A stretch of DNA of 47,345 bases from Candidatus Latescibacterota bacterium (GTDB lineage Bacteria; Krumholzibacteriota; Krumholzibacteriia; G020349025): assembly GCA_020349025.1 (NCBI GenBank), contig CP070763.1:1474054-1521398 (forward strand), written 5' to 3'. A model generated the notes under the pieces. It ran no database searches, was not told the DNA's origin, and worked only from the letters and a program-made list of their open reading frames with translations. Positions within the stretch are counted from its first letter, which is position 1, and every line of letters begins with the position of its first letter. The translations under genes and the position numbers were made by a program. Shown here piece after piece: positions 33,765 to 43,378 of the stretch.

Positions 33765-34766
33765 ATGCTTGGAGTGGGGGTCATCGGTCTCGGCGTTCAC
33801 GGCCAGCGCTACGCGCGACACGTCGCACAGGATGTGGCCGGGATGCGTCTGGCGGCCGTCTGTCGGCGCAATGCGGCGGCAGCGGAGCGCCTCGCGCGCG
33901 AGTATGGGGCGCGCTGGTGCACCGATGCGGAGGAGCTGGTCGAGCTTCCCGAAGTGGATGCCGTCGTCATCGTCACGCCGCCACCGACGCACCTGCCGCT
34001 CGCCGCCATGGCGCTGCAGCGCGGCATGCCCGTTCTCCTGGAGAAGCCGCTGACACAGGCGCTCGAGGAGGCATTCGAGCTCGAGCGCATCGCGCAAGCC
34101 ACCGGAACGCCGCTCCTCCTCGCCCAGACCTTGCGTTACAACCCGGCGCTCCAGATCGCCCGGCGCGAGCTGCCGCGGATCGGGCCCGTGCGCTCGATGA
34201 CTGCCTCCCAGCGCCTTCCGCGTGCCGACCTCGCCTGGCAGAACACCGAGTCGACGCACCCCCTCGGGTCGATCCTGAATACCGGGGTTCACCTGTTCGA
34301 TCTCGTGCGCTGGATGCTGGAGTCGGAGTTCGAGAAGGTCTACTGCTTGGCGCACCGCATGGAGAATCCGTTCCATGAAGATCTGTTCAAGGTGCAGGCC
34401 ACGCTGCGTGAACACGAGGCGCTGATCGCGCTCGAGGTCGCCAAGTGCACGCAGTCACGCTCCTCGAACCTCGAGATCGTCGGCGAGCGCGGCCAGCTCT
34501 GGGTGGATTACCACCTGGATCAAACCGTTCTCGTTCAGGGCGAGCAGCACACGATCCTGCGCCGGGCACGACCGGAGCCCACCCTGCCGCACCTGCTGCG
34601 CGACTTCGCTCAACGTCTCGCCGACCTCGACCCCATGCCGATCAGCGTGCATGACGGCGTACGCACGCTCGAGGTGGTCGAGGCGTGCTACCGTTCGCTC
34701 GCCGAATCGCGCCACGAGTTCGTCTCGCGTCCCCATCTCGTCACGCCGCCCCCCAACGACGACTGA
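33765..34766 (+). CDS. Gfo/Idh/MocA family oxidoreductase
   Basis: 333 residues. Rossmann motif GVIGLGVHGQRYA (~5-17), VIVTPPPTHLPLA, the EKP motif (VLLEKPLTQAL, ~91) and GVHLFDLVRWML (active-site His region) identify an NAD(P)-dependent sugar/cyclitol dehydrogenase. It is separate from the iol operon, with two minus-strand genes between, and is expressed from its own promoter. Substrate unknown; it could be a second inositol or inosose dehydrogenase, but many family members act on other sugars. Confidence 0.87.
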   Translation: MLGVGVIGLGVHGQRYARHVAQDVAGMRLAAVCRRNAAAAERLAREYGARWCTDAEELVELPEVDAVVIVTPPPTHLPLAAMALQRGMPVLLEKPLTQALEEAFELERIAQATGTPLLLAQTLRYNPALQIARRELPRIGPVRSMTASQRLPRADLAWQNTESTHPLGSILNTGVHLFDLVRWMLESEFEKVYCLAHRMENPFHEDLFKVQATLREHEALIALEVAKCTQSRSSNLEIVGERGQLWVDYHLDQTVLVQGEQHTILRRARPEPTLPHLLRDFAQRLADLDPMPISVHDGVRTLEVVEACYRSLAESRHEFVSRPHLVTPPPNDD

Positions 34767-34843
34767 GACTGCGCCAGCACATCCGTGTGGCCAGCAACTG
34801 CGTCGAGAGGTCGGTGCTTCGACTGCACGAACGTGGGCAGGGG

Positions 34844-36052
34844 TCAGGCGGTGGGGACTTTGCGCGGCTTCAGGCCCAGCTCTTCGGCGGCTTTCTTCCA
34901 TACCGCGAGCGAATCCTCGACCACTTTGCGATTCACGGCGTAGGAGATGCGGAAATAGCCGGGCGTGCCGAAGCCACTGCCCGGGACCGTGAGAATGTGG
35001 TGCTTCTGCAGGTAGCGCACCAGCTCCACGTCGTCATCGAGCGGCGACCGGGGGAAGAGATAGAAAGCCCCCTGCGGTCGCTCCATCTCGAAGCCGAGGC
35101 TCGTGAGCTCGTGGTAGAGGGTGTCGCGATTGCGGCGGTAGAAGTCGACGTCGACCGTCGACTCCAGGCACCCGAGGATCGCGCGCTGCATGAGCGCCGG
35201 CGCATTGACGAAGCCGAGAGTCCGAATCGCGAAGGCCATGCCGTTGACCAGGTCGTCGACGTCGGCCGCTCGCGGGCTCACCGCGATGTGGCCGATGCGC
35301 TCGCCCGCGAGTCCGAGGTCCTTCGAGTGCGATGTACAGAGGATCGTGTTGGGATAGTAGTCCGCAACGACGGGGACCTCGACGTCGTCGTACACGATGA
35401 CGCGATACGGCTCGTCCGTCAGGATGTAGATCGTGGTGTCGAGCTCGCGTTGCTTGCGCTCGAGCAGCTGCGCCAAGCCATGGATCGAACTGTGCGCGTA
35501 CACGCGTCCGGTGGGGTTGTTCGGGCTGTTGACGATGATGGCGCGCGTCTTCGGGTTGATGGCGGCTTCGATCGTGTCGAGATCGATGTCGAAGTCGCTG
35601 CTGGTGGCGACGGGGCGCGCCACTCCACCATGGTTGTCGACGTAGAACCAGTACTCCGCGAAATAGGGCGCCAGCAGGATGACCTCTTCACCCTCGTTCA
35701 ACAACGTCTTGAGCGTCACGTTCATGGCGCCGGCGGCACCCACCGTCATGATGATGTGCTCTGGCCCGTACTCGAGGCTGCTCTCCAGCGTGTGGATCTG
35801 CGCCACCGTGGCGCGGGTCTCGGCGAAGCCGGCGTTCGCCATGTAGGAGTGCTTGCCGAAAGCGCCCTCTTCGAGGCATTCGTAGATGGCGTCGTAGAAC
35901 GCTTCTGGTGGTTCGAGAATGGGGTTGCCGAGCGAGAAATCGAACACGTTCTCGGGGCCGACCTTCTCCTTGAGTCGCGTCCCCTCTTCGAACATCCGGC
36001 GGATCCAGGAGGCCTTGGCGATCTGTTGTTTGACCTTGTTCGAAATGGGCAT
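34844..36052 (-). CDS. PLP-dependent class I/II aminotransferase
   Basis: 402 residues, fold-type I. Landmarks: FDFSLGNPILEPP near the N-terminus, VNSPNNPTGRVY, TDEPYR, the PLP-binding Lys in SHSKDLGLAGERIGH and a C-terminal FRISYAV with the substrate-carboxylate Arg. The N-terminal MPISNKVKQQIAKASWIRRM extends the usual aspartate-aminotransferase start. The ATG at 36052 is preceded by GAGGA at a spacing of eight. The amino-acid substrate is not determinable. It lies downstream of the zf-HC2 gene on the same strand with a 119-base gap. Confidence 0.9.
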   Translation of the reverse strand: MPISNKVKQQIAKASWIRRMFEEGTRLKEKVGPENVFDFSLGNPILEPPEAFYDAIYECLEEGAFGKHSYMANAGFAETRATVAQIHTLESSLEYGPEHIIMTVGAAGAMNVTLKTLLNEGEEVILLAPYFAEYWFYVDNHGGVARPVATSSDFDIDLDTIEAAINPKTRAIIVNSPNNPTGRVYAHSSIHGLAQLLERKQRELDTTIYILTDEPYRVIVYDDVEVPVVADYYPNTILCTSHSKDLGLAGERIGHIAVSPRAADVDDLVNGMAFAIRTLGFVNAPALMQRAILGCLESTVDVDFYRRNRDTLYHELTSLGFEMERPQGAFYLFPRSPLDDDVELVRYLQKHHILTVPGSGFGTPGYFRISYAVNRKVVEDSLAVWKKAAEELGLKPRKVPTA

Positions 36053-36171
36053 GCAGACGTCCTCTGTGCTCCCAAGGCTCATCGGCTGCGCAAAACGAGC
36101 ATCCAGATTCCCCCACGCAGCGGCGCTCTGTCCAGCCCCATCTGGAAAGTCGCTGCGACTTCGGGTCGTGT

Positions 36172-36489
36172 CTAGTCACCACCGCCCGCCGAGAGCCAGC
36201 GCTTGATACGGTGCAGGAAGCCGGAGTCCGCATCTTCTGTCTCGCCCGAGTCGTCGGGCACCGGAACCTGCGACGCGGCACGCAGCCCACGCATGAGCTC
36301 CTCGTGCTCCTCCGGCGTGTTCGCGCGCAGCCCTCCCATCATCCATTCCAGCTCCTGGTAGACGGCGCGACACTCGGCGCACTCCTGGAGGTGATCCTCC
36401 AGCTGACGGCGTTGGCCCGCATCTTCGACCTCGCGCCGGACGTGGCGGTAGAGCAGCTTCTTCAATTCCGGGCGTTCACACGAGTCCAT
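36172..36489 (-). CDS. Small zf-HC2 (anti-sigma-factor-type zinc finger) protein
   Basis: 105 residues. The motif H-x3-C-x2-C (LEDHLQECAECRAVY, with H, C, C at ~33-40) preceded by conserved helical residues is that of zinc-binding anti-sigma domains. Unlike typical anti-sigma factors no transmembrane segment follows; the rest is acidic and ends in HRIKRWLSAGGGD. No sigma-factor gene lies adjacent, so its partner is unknown. The ATG at 36489 has AGAGG four bases upstream. Confidence 0.7.
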   Translation of the reverse strand: MDSCERPELKKLLYRHVRREVEDAGQRRQLEDHLQECAECRAVYQELEWMMGGLRANTPEEHEELMRGLRAASQVPVPDDSGETEDADSGFLHRIKRWLSAGGGD

Positions 36490-36552
36490 GGGTCCTCTTC
36501 TCGATCGCAAGACTCGCCCGGCCCAGTGTAGCACTCCGAGTCGGGTGGGCGC

Positions 36553-37818
36553 TCAGACGGGCGTATCGGAGCGTCTCGCGGCGGCGAGCTGTTGCACGTC
36601 GGTGCCGCTCGGCGCTTGGAACACACGCAGATCGAACAGCGGCACTGCGGCCAGGACGTGGTCGAAGATGTCGGCCTGAATCGCCTCGTAATGCGCCCAG
36701 CGTTGTTCGCGGCTGAAGACGTAGATCTCGATCGGCAACCCTTGCGCGCTTGGCGCCAGGTGACGCACCAGGAAGGTGAGACCGGAGTGCACCATCGGAT
36801 GGTTGCGCAGGTAGGCCTCGAGGTAGGCGCGGAAGGTGCCGACGTTGGTGAGACGGCGCCCATTGATGAGCACCGATTCGTCCACTTCGGAGTCGCGATT
36901 GTATCGCGAAATCTCCTCCAGCTTGCGGTCGATGTATTCGTGGATGTACTGGACGCGCTTGTAGCGCCCCAGCATCTCGGCGTCGCAGAAACGGATCGTG
37001 TTCATGTCGATGATGACCGCGCGCTTGATGCGCCGGCCGCCCGAATCTTCCATGCCGCGCCAGTTGTGGAAGCCCTCGGAGACGAGCGCGTACGTGGGCA
37101 CCGTCACGATCGTCTTGTCCCAGTTCTGCACCGTCACCGTCATCAGGGAGACGTCGAGCACGTCACCGTCGACTCCGAACTTCTTCATCTCGATCCAGTC
37201 GCCGCGGCGGACCAGGCTGTTGCCCATGAGCTGGACGCCCGCGACCAGGCCGAGGATCGAGTCCTTGAACACCAGAATCAAAACGGCGGTGAATGCACCC
37301 AAGCCACTGAAGAAGACGATCGGTGACTCGCCGAGCAGGCGGGCGACCACGAAGACGCCGACGACGAAGGAGAGGATGATCTTCAGGACCTGAACGAAGC
37401 CCTTGATGTAGATGCGGCGCGAGATCTCGAAGGTCTCGTAGATGTCGAGCGCGGCGTTGAGGACGGCGTTCACGACGAGGAGGCCGACCAGCGCCATGTA
37501 GATCGTGGCCCCCGTCTCGACCAACGAGACCACGGTAGGGTAGGCGCCAAAGACGAGCGGCGCCGTCGTGTGCAGAACGATCGCGGGTGCCAGGTGCGCG
37601 AGTCGGTCGAACGCCTTGCGCCGCAGAAAGGCATCGTCCCACTGGCTCTGCGTGCGTTCGACGACTCGCCTCACGCCCCGCATCAAGATGCGGCGCGCGA
37701 CGAAGTGGGCCAGGAAAGCGAGGAGGAGGACCGCGAATCCAGCAACCAGCGTCACCAGGAGCGTCGACCACTCCGGCGCAAGCCCTTGCGTCGTCAGCCA
37801 TTCGGTCAACGCTTGCAC
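36553..37818 (-). CDS. MscS-family mechanosensitive ion channel (YbdG-like)
   Basis: 421 residues. About five hydrophobic segments lie between ~20 and ~205; the pore-lining one is at ~165-200 (FFSGLGAFTAVLILVFKDSILGLVAGVQLM). The MscS beta domain follows (RRGDWIEMKKFGVDGDVLDVSL...VTVPTYALVSEGFHNW). The large C-terminal cytoplasmic portion is characteristic of the YbdG/MscM subgroup. The start is a GTG at 37818 with GGGGAG five bases upstream. It probably responds to hypo-osmotic shock in the inner membrane. Followed by the zf-HC2 gene 63 bases on. Confidence 0.93.
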   Translation of the reverse strand: MQALTEWLTTQGLAPEWSTLLVTLVAGFAVLLLAFLAHFVARRILMRGVRRVVERTQSQWDDAFLRRKAFDRLAHLAPAIVLHTTAPLVFGAYPTVVSLVETGATIYMALVGLLVVNAVLNAALDIYETFEISRRIYIKGFVQVLKIILSFVVGVFVVARLLGESPIVFFSGLGAFTAVLILVFKDSILGLVAGVQLMGNSLVRRGDWIEMKKFGVDGDVLDVSLMTVTVQNWDKTIVTVPTYALVSEGFHNWRGMEDSGGRRIKRAVIIDMNTIRFCDAEMLGRYKRVQYIHEYIDRKLEEISRYNRDSEVDESVLINGRRLTNVGTFRAYLEAYLRNHPMVHSGLTFLVRHLAPSAQGLPIEIYVFSREQRWAHYEAIQADIFDHVLAAVPLFDLRVFQAPSGTDVQQLAAARRSDTPV

Positions 37819-37919
37819 GCTCGCTCCCCCCCTGGCTGGACCCGAGCCGCTCGATTCCCCCGCAGCGGCGACTGCAGCCTCGCTCTCACCTCCGCATTCG
37901 TCAAGGCGCTGGGCAGCGG

Positions 37920-37948
37920 TTGCCGCGCCCGGTCAGCTCGACTATATT
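37920..37948 (+). promoter_or_regulatory. Candidate promoter of the LVIVD-repeat protein gene
   Basis: TTGCCG (37920-37925), a 17-base spacer and TATATT (37943-37948), in the 225-base region upstream of the gene. It implies a leader of about 90 bases, which includes the Shine-Dalgarno near 38031. Confidence 0.55.
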
Positions 37949-38043
37949 CCAGGATCCCGGGAAGCTTGGGTCGCGATGCCCCCCCCGGGACCACCCTCGC
38001 CCGGCACAATCCAGCTCATTTCCGACCCCGAGAGGTCCGTCTC

Positions 38044-39990
38044 ATGTGGCGCAAGGATTCTCGCTTGGAGCGTTGGGCCGCGTTTCTCCTCTGCGGCGCC
38101 TTCCTGGCGCCGGTCCTCGTTGCACCCGCATGGGCCCAGGGCTGGAACATGGAGCTGCTCGGCAGCCTCAAACCGCAGGCGACGCGCAGCTACAACGACA
38201 TCTGGGCGTACCGCGCTCCGGACGGAACCGAGCTGGTGATCCTCGGTCTCTCGCAGGGAATCAGCTTCATCGACGTCACCGATCCCAGGCAGCCGACCGA
38301 GGTGGCGTACTTCGCGCTCACACCCACGACCCACCGCGACTTCCGCACGTATCAGCACTACGCCTACGCGGTGAACGAGTCGGACGGCGGCATGGAGATC
38401 TTCGATCTCTCCAACGTGCGGCGACCCACCATGGTGGGCTTCTTCGATGAGACCTTCACCTCGGCACACAACATCGCCATCCGCGACGGCTACGCCTACG
38501 TCGTCGGATGCCAAAAGGGCTCCAAGCCCGCGGGGACGCGCATCCTCGACCTCGCCGACCCGGTGAACCCGGTCGAGGTCGGTTCCTGGAGCGACCACTA
38601 CGTGCACGACATCCACGTGCGCGGGGATCGAGCCTACTGCGCCACGATCCAGCGAGGCGGCTTCACGATTCTGGACGTGGCGGACAAATCGAATCCGCGC
38701 GAGCTGCAGTTCCGTGGCTACTCGGGTGCCAACACGCACAACGCCTGGTTGAGCGAGGATGGTCGCTACCTGCTGACGACCGACGAAACCGGCGGCGGAC
38801 ACCTGCGGATCTGGGATCTCGGCAATCCCTCCATGCCGCAGATCTCGGAATGGTCGGCGCATCCGTCTGCGAGCATCCACAACGTCTTCGTCAAGGGAGA
38901 CTCGGCGTACGCGTCGTACTACACCGAAGGCCTGCAGGTGATCGACATCTCCGACCCACACTTCCCGATTCCGGTCGCTTCCTACGACACCTGGCCGGGC
39001 GTCTCGGGCGGCTTCCAGGGCAACTGGGGTGTCTACCCCTTCTCGCCCACCGGCAACATCTATTTGAGCGACATCTCGTCGGGCCTCTACGTGGTACGCG
39101 CGCAGGAGGGGAGTCCGGTCGCCGATTTCCTGCTCACGGCGCCGCAGTCACAGCTCGGAGCCGCCGGTCAGACTCTCTTCTTCAGCTTCGACATCCACAA
39201 CGTCGGCCTCGCCGCATCGACGTTCAAGATCGACGCAACCAATACGCATGCATGGTCGATGCAGTACGAGGAGAGCGTGCGGGTGCCGGCACAGGCGAGC
39301 GACGTGATCACCGTCTTCGTCACCGTGCCGCAAGAGATCGCGGGCTCGATCCACGTGGACGTCGAGCTGTGCGCCGAGTCGCAGTCCACGGGGCGCACGC
39401 TCTGCGCAGTGACACAGGTGGCCGTGCCCGTGCTGTTGCAGAGCTACAGTGCGACGCATCGCGACGGCGCCGGCGTTCTGGTCGAATGGGAGCTCGCCAT
39501 CGACGGGGCGGAGCAGGGCGACCTCGTGCTGCTGCGCGCCCCCGCCGAAGCGCCGTCGCTGCGGCACGAGCGCGCGCGGCTGCCGCTCGCATCGGGTCGC
39601 TTCGTCGACGCCGACGTGCAGCCGGGCGAGGCGTACACCTACTCGCTTGCGCTCGACGGCCCCGCCGGGGTGACGCTCCTCGGGGAACGCGACGTCCTCG
39701 TGTCCGGCGCGCTGGTCTCGCGTCTCTTCGGCAACGAGCCCAACCCGTTCAACCCCGTCACGCGCATTCGCTTCGAGCTCGCACGCCCGGGTGACGTCAG
39801 CCTGGCGGTGTACGACGGCCGCGGGAGGTTGGTGCGCCGGCTGGAGCAGGCCGGAATGGCGGCCGGGAGGCAGAGTCTGGTGTGGAACGGCGAGGGTCGA
39901 GACGGCCGCCCGCGGCCGAGCGGTGTCTACTTCTACGAAATCGAGAGCTCCGACTGGCGCGCCCGAGGGCGCATGATCCTCCTACGCTGA
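38044..39990 (+). CDS. Secreted LVIVD-repeat (choice-of-anchor B type) protein with FlgD-like C-terminal module
   Basis: 648 residues. A signal peptide (ending APAWAQ) is followed by ~350 residues of LVIVD repeats (GISFIDVTDPRQPTEVAYF, GMEIFDLSNVRRPTMVGFF, FTILDVADKSNPRELQF, GLQVIDISDPHFPIPVASY), a propeller fold. A middle domain (~360-560) resembles Ig-like modules. The C-terminus is a FlgD-like sorting module (NEPNPFNPVTRIRFELA, VYDGRGRLVRRLEQAG, SGVYFYEI). The ATG at 38044 has GAGAGG upstream at a spacing of about eight. Likely extracellular or surface-bound; function unknown. Confidence 0.88.
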   Translation: MWRKDSRLERWAAFLLCGAFLAPVLVAPAWAQGWNMELLGSLKPQATRSYNDIWAYRAPDGTELVILGLSQGISFIDVTDPRQPTEVAYFALTPTTHRDFRTYQHYAYAVNESDGGMEIFDLSNVRRPTMVGFFDETFTSAHNIAIRDGYAYVVGCQKGSKPAGTRILDLADPVNPVEVGSWSDHYVHDIHVRGDRAYCATIQRGGFTILDVADKSNPRELQFRGYSGANTHNAWLSEDGRYLLTTDETGGGHLRIWDLGNPSMPQISEWSAHPSASIHNVFVKGDSAYASYYTEGLQVIDISDPHFPIPVASYDTWPGVSGGFQGNWGVYPFSPTGNIYLSDISSGLYVVRAQEGSPVADFLLTAPQSQLGAAGQTLFFSFDIHNVGLAASTFKIDATNTHAWSMQYEESVRVPAQASDVITVFVTVPQEIAGSIHVDVELCAESQSTGRTLCAVTQVAVPVLLQSYSATHRDGAGVLVEWELAIDGAEQGDLVLLRAPAEAPSLRHERARLPLASGRFVDADVQPGEAYTYSLALDGPAGVTLLGERDVLVSGALVSRLFGNEPNPFNPVTRIRFELARPGDVSLAVYDGRGRLVRRLEQAGMAAGRQSLVWNGEGRDGRPRPSGVYFYEIESSDWRARGRMILLR

Positions 39991-40039
39991 GGCCGACCCG
40001 GTCGCAGAGCAGACGCTCTCCAGTATCCGGGACCAGCAC

Positions 40040-40068
40040 TCGACGCCGGCGTCGGCTCCTGATAGAAA
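40040..40068 (+). promoter_or_regulatory. Candidate promoter of the MoxR/Bat operon
   Basis: TCGACG (40040-40045), a 17-base spacer and TAGAAA (40063-40068). Both boxes resemble the better-matched pair at 33730-33758. The resulting leader of ~88 bases includes a 12-bp tandem repeat. Confidence 0.45.
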
Positions 40069-40078
40069 TCGGTGCGAG

Positions 40079-40102
40079 CCGGGCCCAGAACCGGGCCCAG
40101 AA
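40079..40102 (+). repeat. Tandem 12-bp duplication in the Bat operon leader
   Basis: CCGGGCCCAGAA is repeated twice without a gap (40079-40090 and 40091-40102) and followed by a partial third copy-like GGTTGGGCC. It lies between the candidate promoter and the Shine-Dalgarno of moxR. Confidence 0.7.
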
Positions 40103-40162
40103 GGTTGGGCCGGCACCGGATATCCCGCCCGACTGCGGCAGTTGTACGACCCGGAGGAGTGC

Positions 40163-41149
<987 letters not shown>

Positions 41150-41241
41150 GGTACCCCCGGGCCGTCGGCTCGGCGCGGACCCCTGTGATTGTAGGACTCA
41201 TTGCCCCGTCGGACCGGGGCGAGGGGCGGAGGCAAGCGGCC

Positions 41242-42231
41242 TTGGCAGCGGGATTCTGGAAGCGGCTGCGCTCGAAGAGCGAAGACTCCCAGGCGCCCGT
41301 CGCCACGACGTCGCGCTGGCGGCGCGCGTCGCGCCGCCGAACGCGCACCGACGCCACGATCCCCGCCGAGGTGCTGCAGAAGGTGCGCCGGCTCGAGATT
41401 CAGATGAAGCACCTCGTGAACGACATCTTCTCCGGCGAGTACCACAGCGTTTTCAAGGGACGCGGCATGGAGTTCGCCGAGGTCCGGGAATACGCCCCCG
41501 GCGACGACATTCGCTCGATCGACTGGAACGTCACGGCTCGCCTCGGATCGCCCTACATCAAGAAGTACACGGAGGAGCGTGAGCTCACCGTCATGCTCGC
41601 GGTCGATCTGTCGGCGTCCGGGATCTTCGGCTCGGGGCAACAACTGAAGCGCGATCTGGCCACGGAGGTGTGCTCCATCCTCGCGTTCTCGGCCGTGCGC
41701 AACAACGACAAGGTGGGATGCGTGCTCTTCACCGATGACGTCGAGCTCTTCGTCCCGCCGCAGAAGGGTCGCCAGCACGCGCTGCGCGTGATCCGCGATC
41801 TGCTCTACTTCGAGCCGGAAGGTCGTGGCACCGATCTGGGCTCGGCACTGCAGTTCGTGGCCCAGGTGCTCAAACGCAAGGCGGTGGTGTTTCTCGTCTC
41901 CGACTTCCTCGACCCCGGATTCGAGACGCCGTTGTCGGTGGTTTCGCGCCGCCACGACGTCGTGCCGATCACGATCTCGGATGCGCGCGAGGAGCAGCTT
42001 CCCGACGTGGATCTCGTCGAGCTCCGGGACGCCGAGACGGGGGAGCGCATGATCATCGACACCAGCAATCGCGAGGTGCGGGAGCGCTTCCAGCGCCGCG
42101 CACGCCGGGTGCAGCAATGGCGCGATCGCATCTTCAAGCGCCACTCGCTCGATGTGATCGATCTGCGCACCGACGCCTCCTACGTGCTGCCGCTCATGAC
42201 CTTCTTCCGCCGCCGTGCGCGGCGCTATTGA
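41242..42231 (+). CDS. DUF58 (VWA-like) domain protein of the MoxR/Bat system
   Basis: 329 residues from the chosen start. The DUF58 signature is clear: GEYHSVFKGRGMEFAEVREY, then GDDIRSIDWNVTAR and VDLSASGIFG (VWA-like metal site), with FLVSDFLD. The TTG at 41242 is used because GGAGG lies nine bases upstream. The frame continues upstream to a GTG at 41185 without Shine-Dalgarno, so the N-terminal ~20 residues are uncertain. Partner of MoxR in cell-envelope stress or aerotolerance systems; the precise function is unknown. Confidence 0.9.
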   Translation: MAAGFWKRLRSKSEDSQAPVATTSRWRRASRRRTRTDATIPAEVLQKVRRLEIQMKHLVNDIFSGEYHSVFKGRGMEFAEVREYAPGDDIRSIDWNVTARLGSPYIKKYTEERELTVMLAVDLSASGIFGSGQQLKRDLATEVCSILAFSAVRNNDKVGCVLFTDDVELFVPPQKGRQHALRVIRDLLYFEPEGRGTDLGSALQFVAQVLKRKAVVFLVSDFLDPGFETPLSVVSRRHDVVPITISDAREEQLPDVDLVELRDAETGERMIIDTSNREVRERFQRRARRVQQWRDRIFKRHSLDVIDLRTDASYVLPLMTFFRRRARRY

Positions 42232-42253
42232 AGCATTGCGATCGAAGGGTTGG

Positions 42254-43378
42254 GTGCCGTTGCGTTCTCGAGTCGTTCACAGGCTGCTGTGTTGGGGAGC
42301 GCCCCTCTTCCTGTGCGCGGGTGCTCTGCCTGCGCAGAGCGACCCGGATGAGCCCCCCGATTTCTTGCGTCGCGTCGACATCTCCATTCACACCACTCCC
42401 GACTCGCTGACGGTGGGCGATCCTCTGACGCTCGAAGTGCGTGTCGCCGCGCCGGCCGGGTACGAGGTGACGCTCTCACCCGGCGCACCCCCCGGCGTGA
42501 AGAAGGCGGATGTGAAAGGGTTCCAGCTCGAGGAACCGCAGCCGGTCACGGAAGCGCAAGCGGATGCATACGCGACCTGGGTCGGACGCTACACCCTGAG
42601 CGTGTTCGACGTCGGCGAAGTGACGCTGCCCCCGTGGCCGGTCCAGGTGCGCGCCGACACGCAGGTTGCCGTCGTGCACACCGATTCGATCCATCTCTTC
42701 GTGCGTTCGGTTCTCGACGACAGCCTCCAAGCCGCCGACCTGCGCGACATCAAGCCGCAACGGCAGATCGGAGTGCCGCTCCCCGCCTGGGTGCTCCCCG
42801 CGGTGCTCGCGTTTCTGCTCCTGCTCGCGGCGATCTGGTGGGCGCGCCGGCGCCGGCAACCCGCGGAGCCTGCGGTGCCGCTGGCGCCGCCACGTCCCGC
42901 ACACGAGGTCGCCCTGGCGGAGCTGCGCAAGCTCGAGTCGCTGCGCCTCCCCTACGACGGCCGCATCAAGGAACACTACGTGCGCCTGTCGGAGATCCTG
43001 CGCACCTATCTGGAGGACGCGCGCGCCTTCCAGGTGGCAGCGCTCGAGGAGACCACGTACGAAATCGTGCGGGAGCTCGAGGAGAAACAATACACCCGCG
43101 GCGTCGTAGACGAAGTGGCCGCCATGTGCGGAGAGGCGGATCTCGTGAAGTTCGCCAAGCACCAGCCCACGGTGGAGGAGTGCATCGAGGCGCTCGAGCG
43201 CCTGCGTCGCTTCCTCCTCCAGACCTCCAGGACTTCCGCACACCTCACCCTGCGTGAGGTGCGGCCGGAGCCGGTGGGCGTGGCGGTCGCGGCAGGCGCG
43301 GCGCCAGAGCCGGTGGGTCCAAGCGCTCCGGAGCCGCCGCCTCCGGGAGCTGCGGAGCCGGGCGGGAGGAGCCGATGA
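42254..43378 (+). CDS. BatD-/DUF4381-like membrane protein of the Bat operon
   Basis: 374 residues. A signal peptide (LLCWGAPLFLCAGALPAQ) is followed by a BatD-like beta domain (~30-175, TTPDSLTVGDPLTLEVRVAAP), one membrane segment (~183-205, WVLPAVLAFLLLLAAIWW) and a cytoplasmic helical region (ALAELRKLESLRLPYDGRIK) typical of DUF4381-type proteins in Bat operons. A Pro/Ala-rich tail (~335-374) ends it. The GTG at 42254 is preceded by GAAGGG at a spacing of four; a GTG at 42215 overlapping the DUF58 gene is less likely. Confidence 0.82.
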   Translation: MPLRSRVVHRLLCWGAPLFLCAGALPAQSDPDEPPDFLRRVDISIHTTPDSLTVGDPLTLEVRVAAPAGYEVTLSPGAPPGVKKADVKGFQLEEPQPVTEAQADAYATWVGRYTLSVFDVGEVTLPPWPVQVRADTQVAVVHTDSIHLFVRSVLDDSLQAADLRDIKPQRQIGVPLPAWVLPAVLAFLLLLAAIWWARRRRQPAEPAVPLAPPRPAHEVALAELRKLESLRLPYDGRIKEHYVRLSEILRTYLEDARAFQVAALEETTYEIVRELEEKQYTRGVVDEVAAMCGEADLVKFAKHQPTVEECIEALERLRRFLLQTSRTSAHLTLREVRPEPVGVAVAAGAAPEPVGPSAPEPPPPGAAEPGGRSR

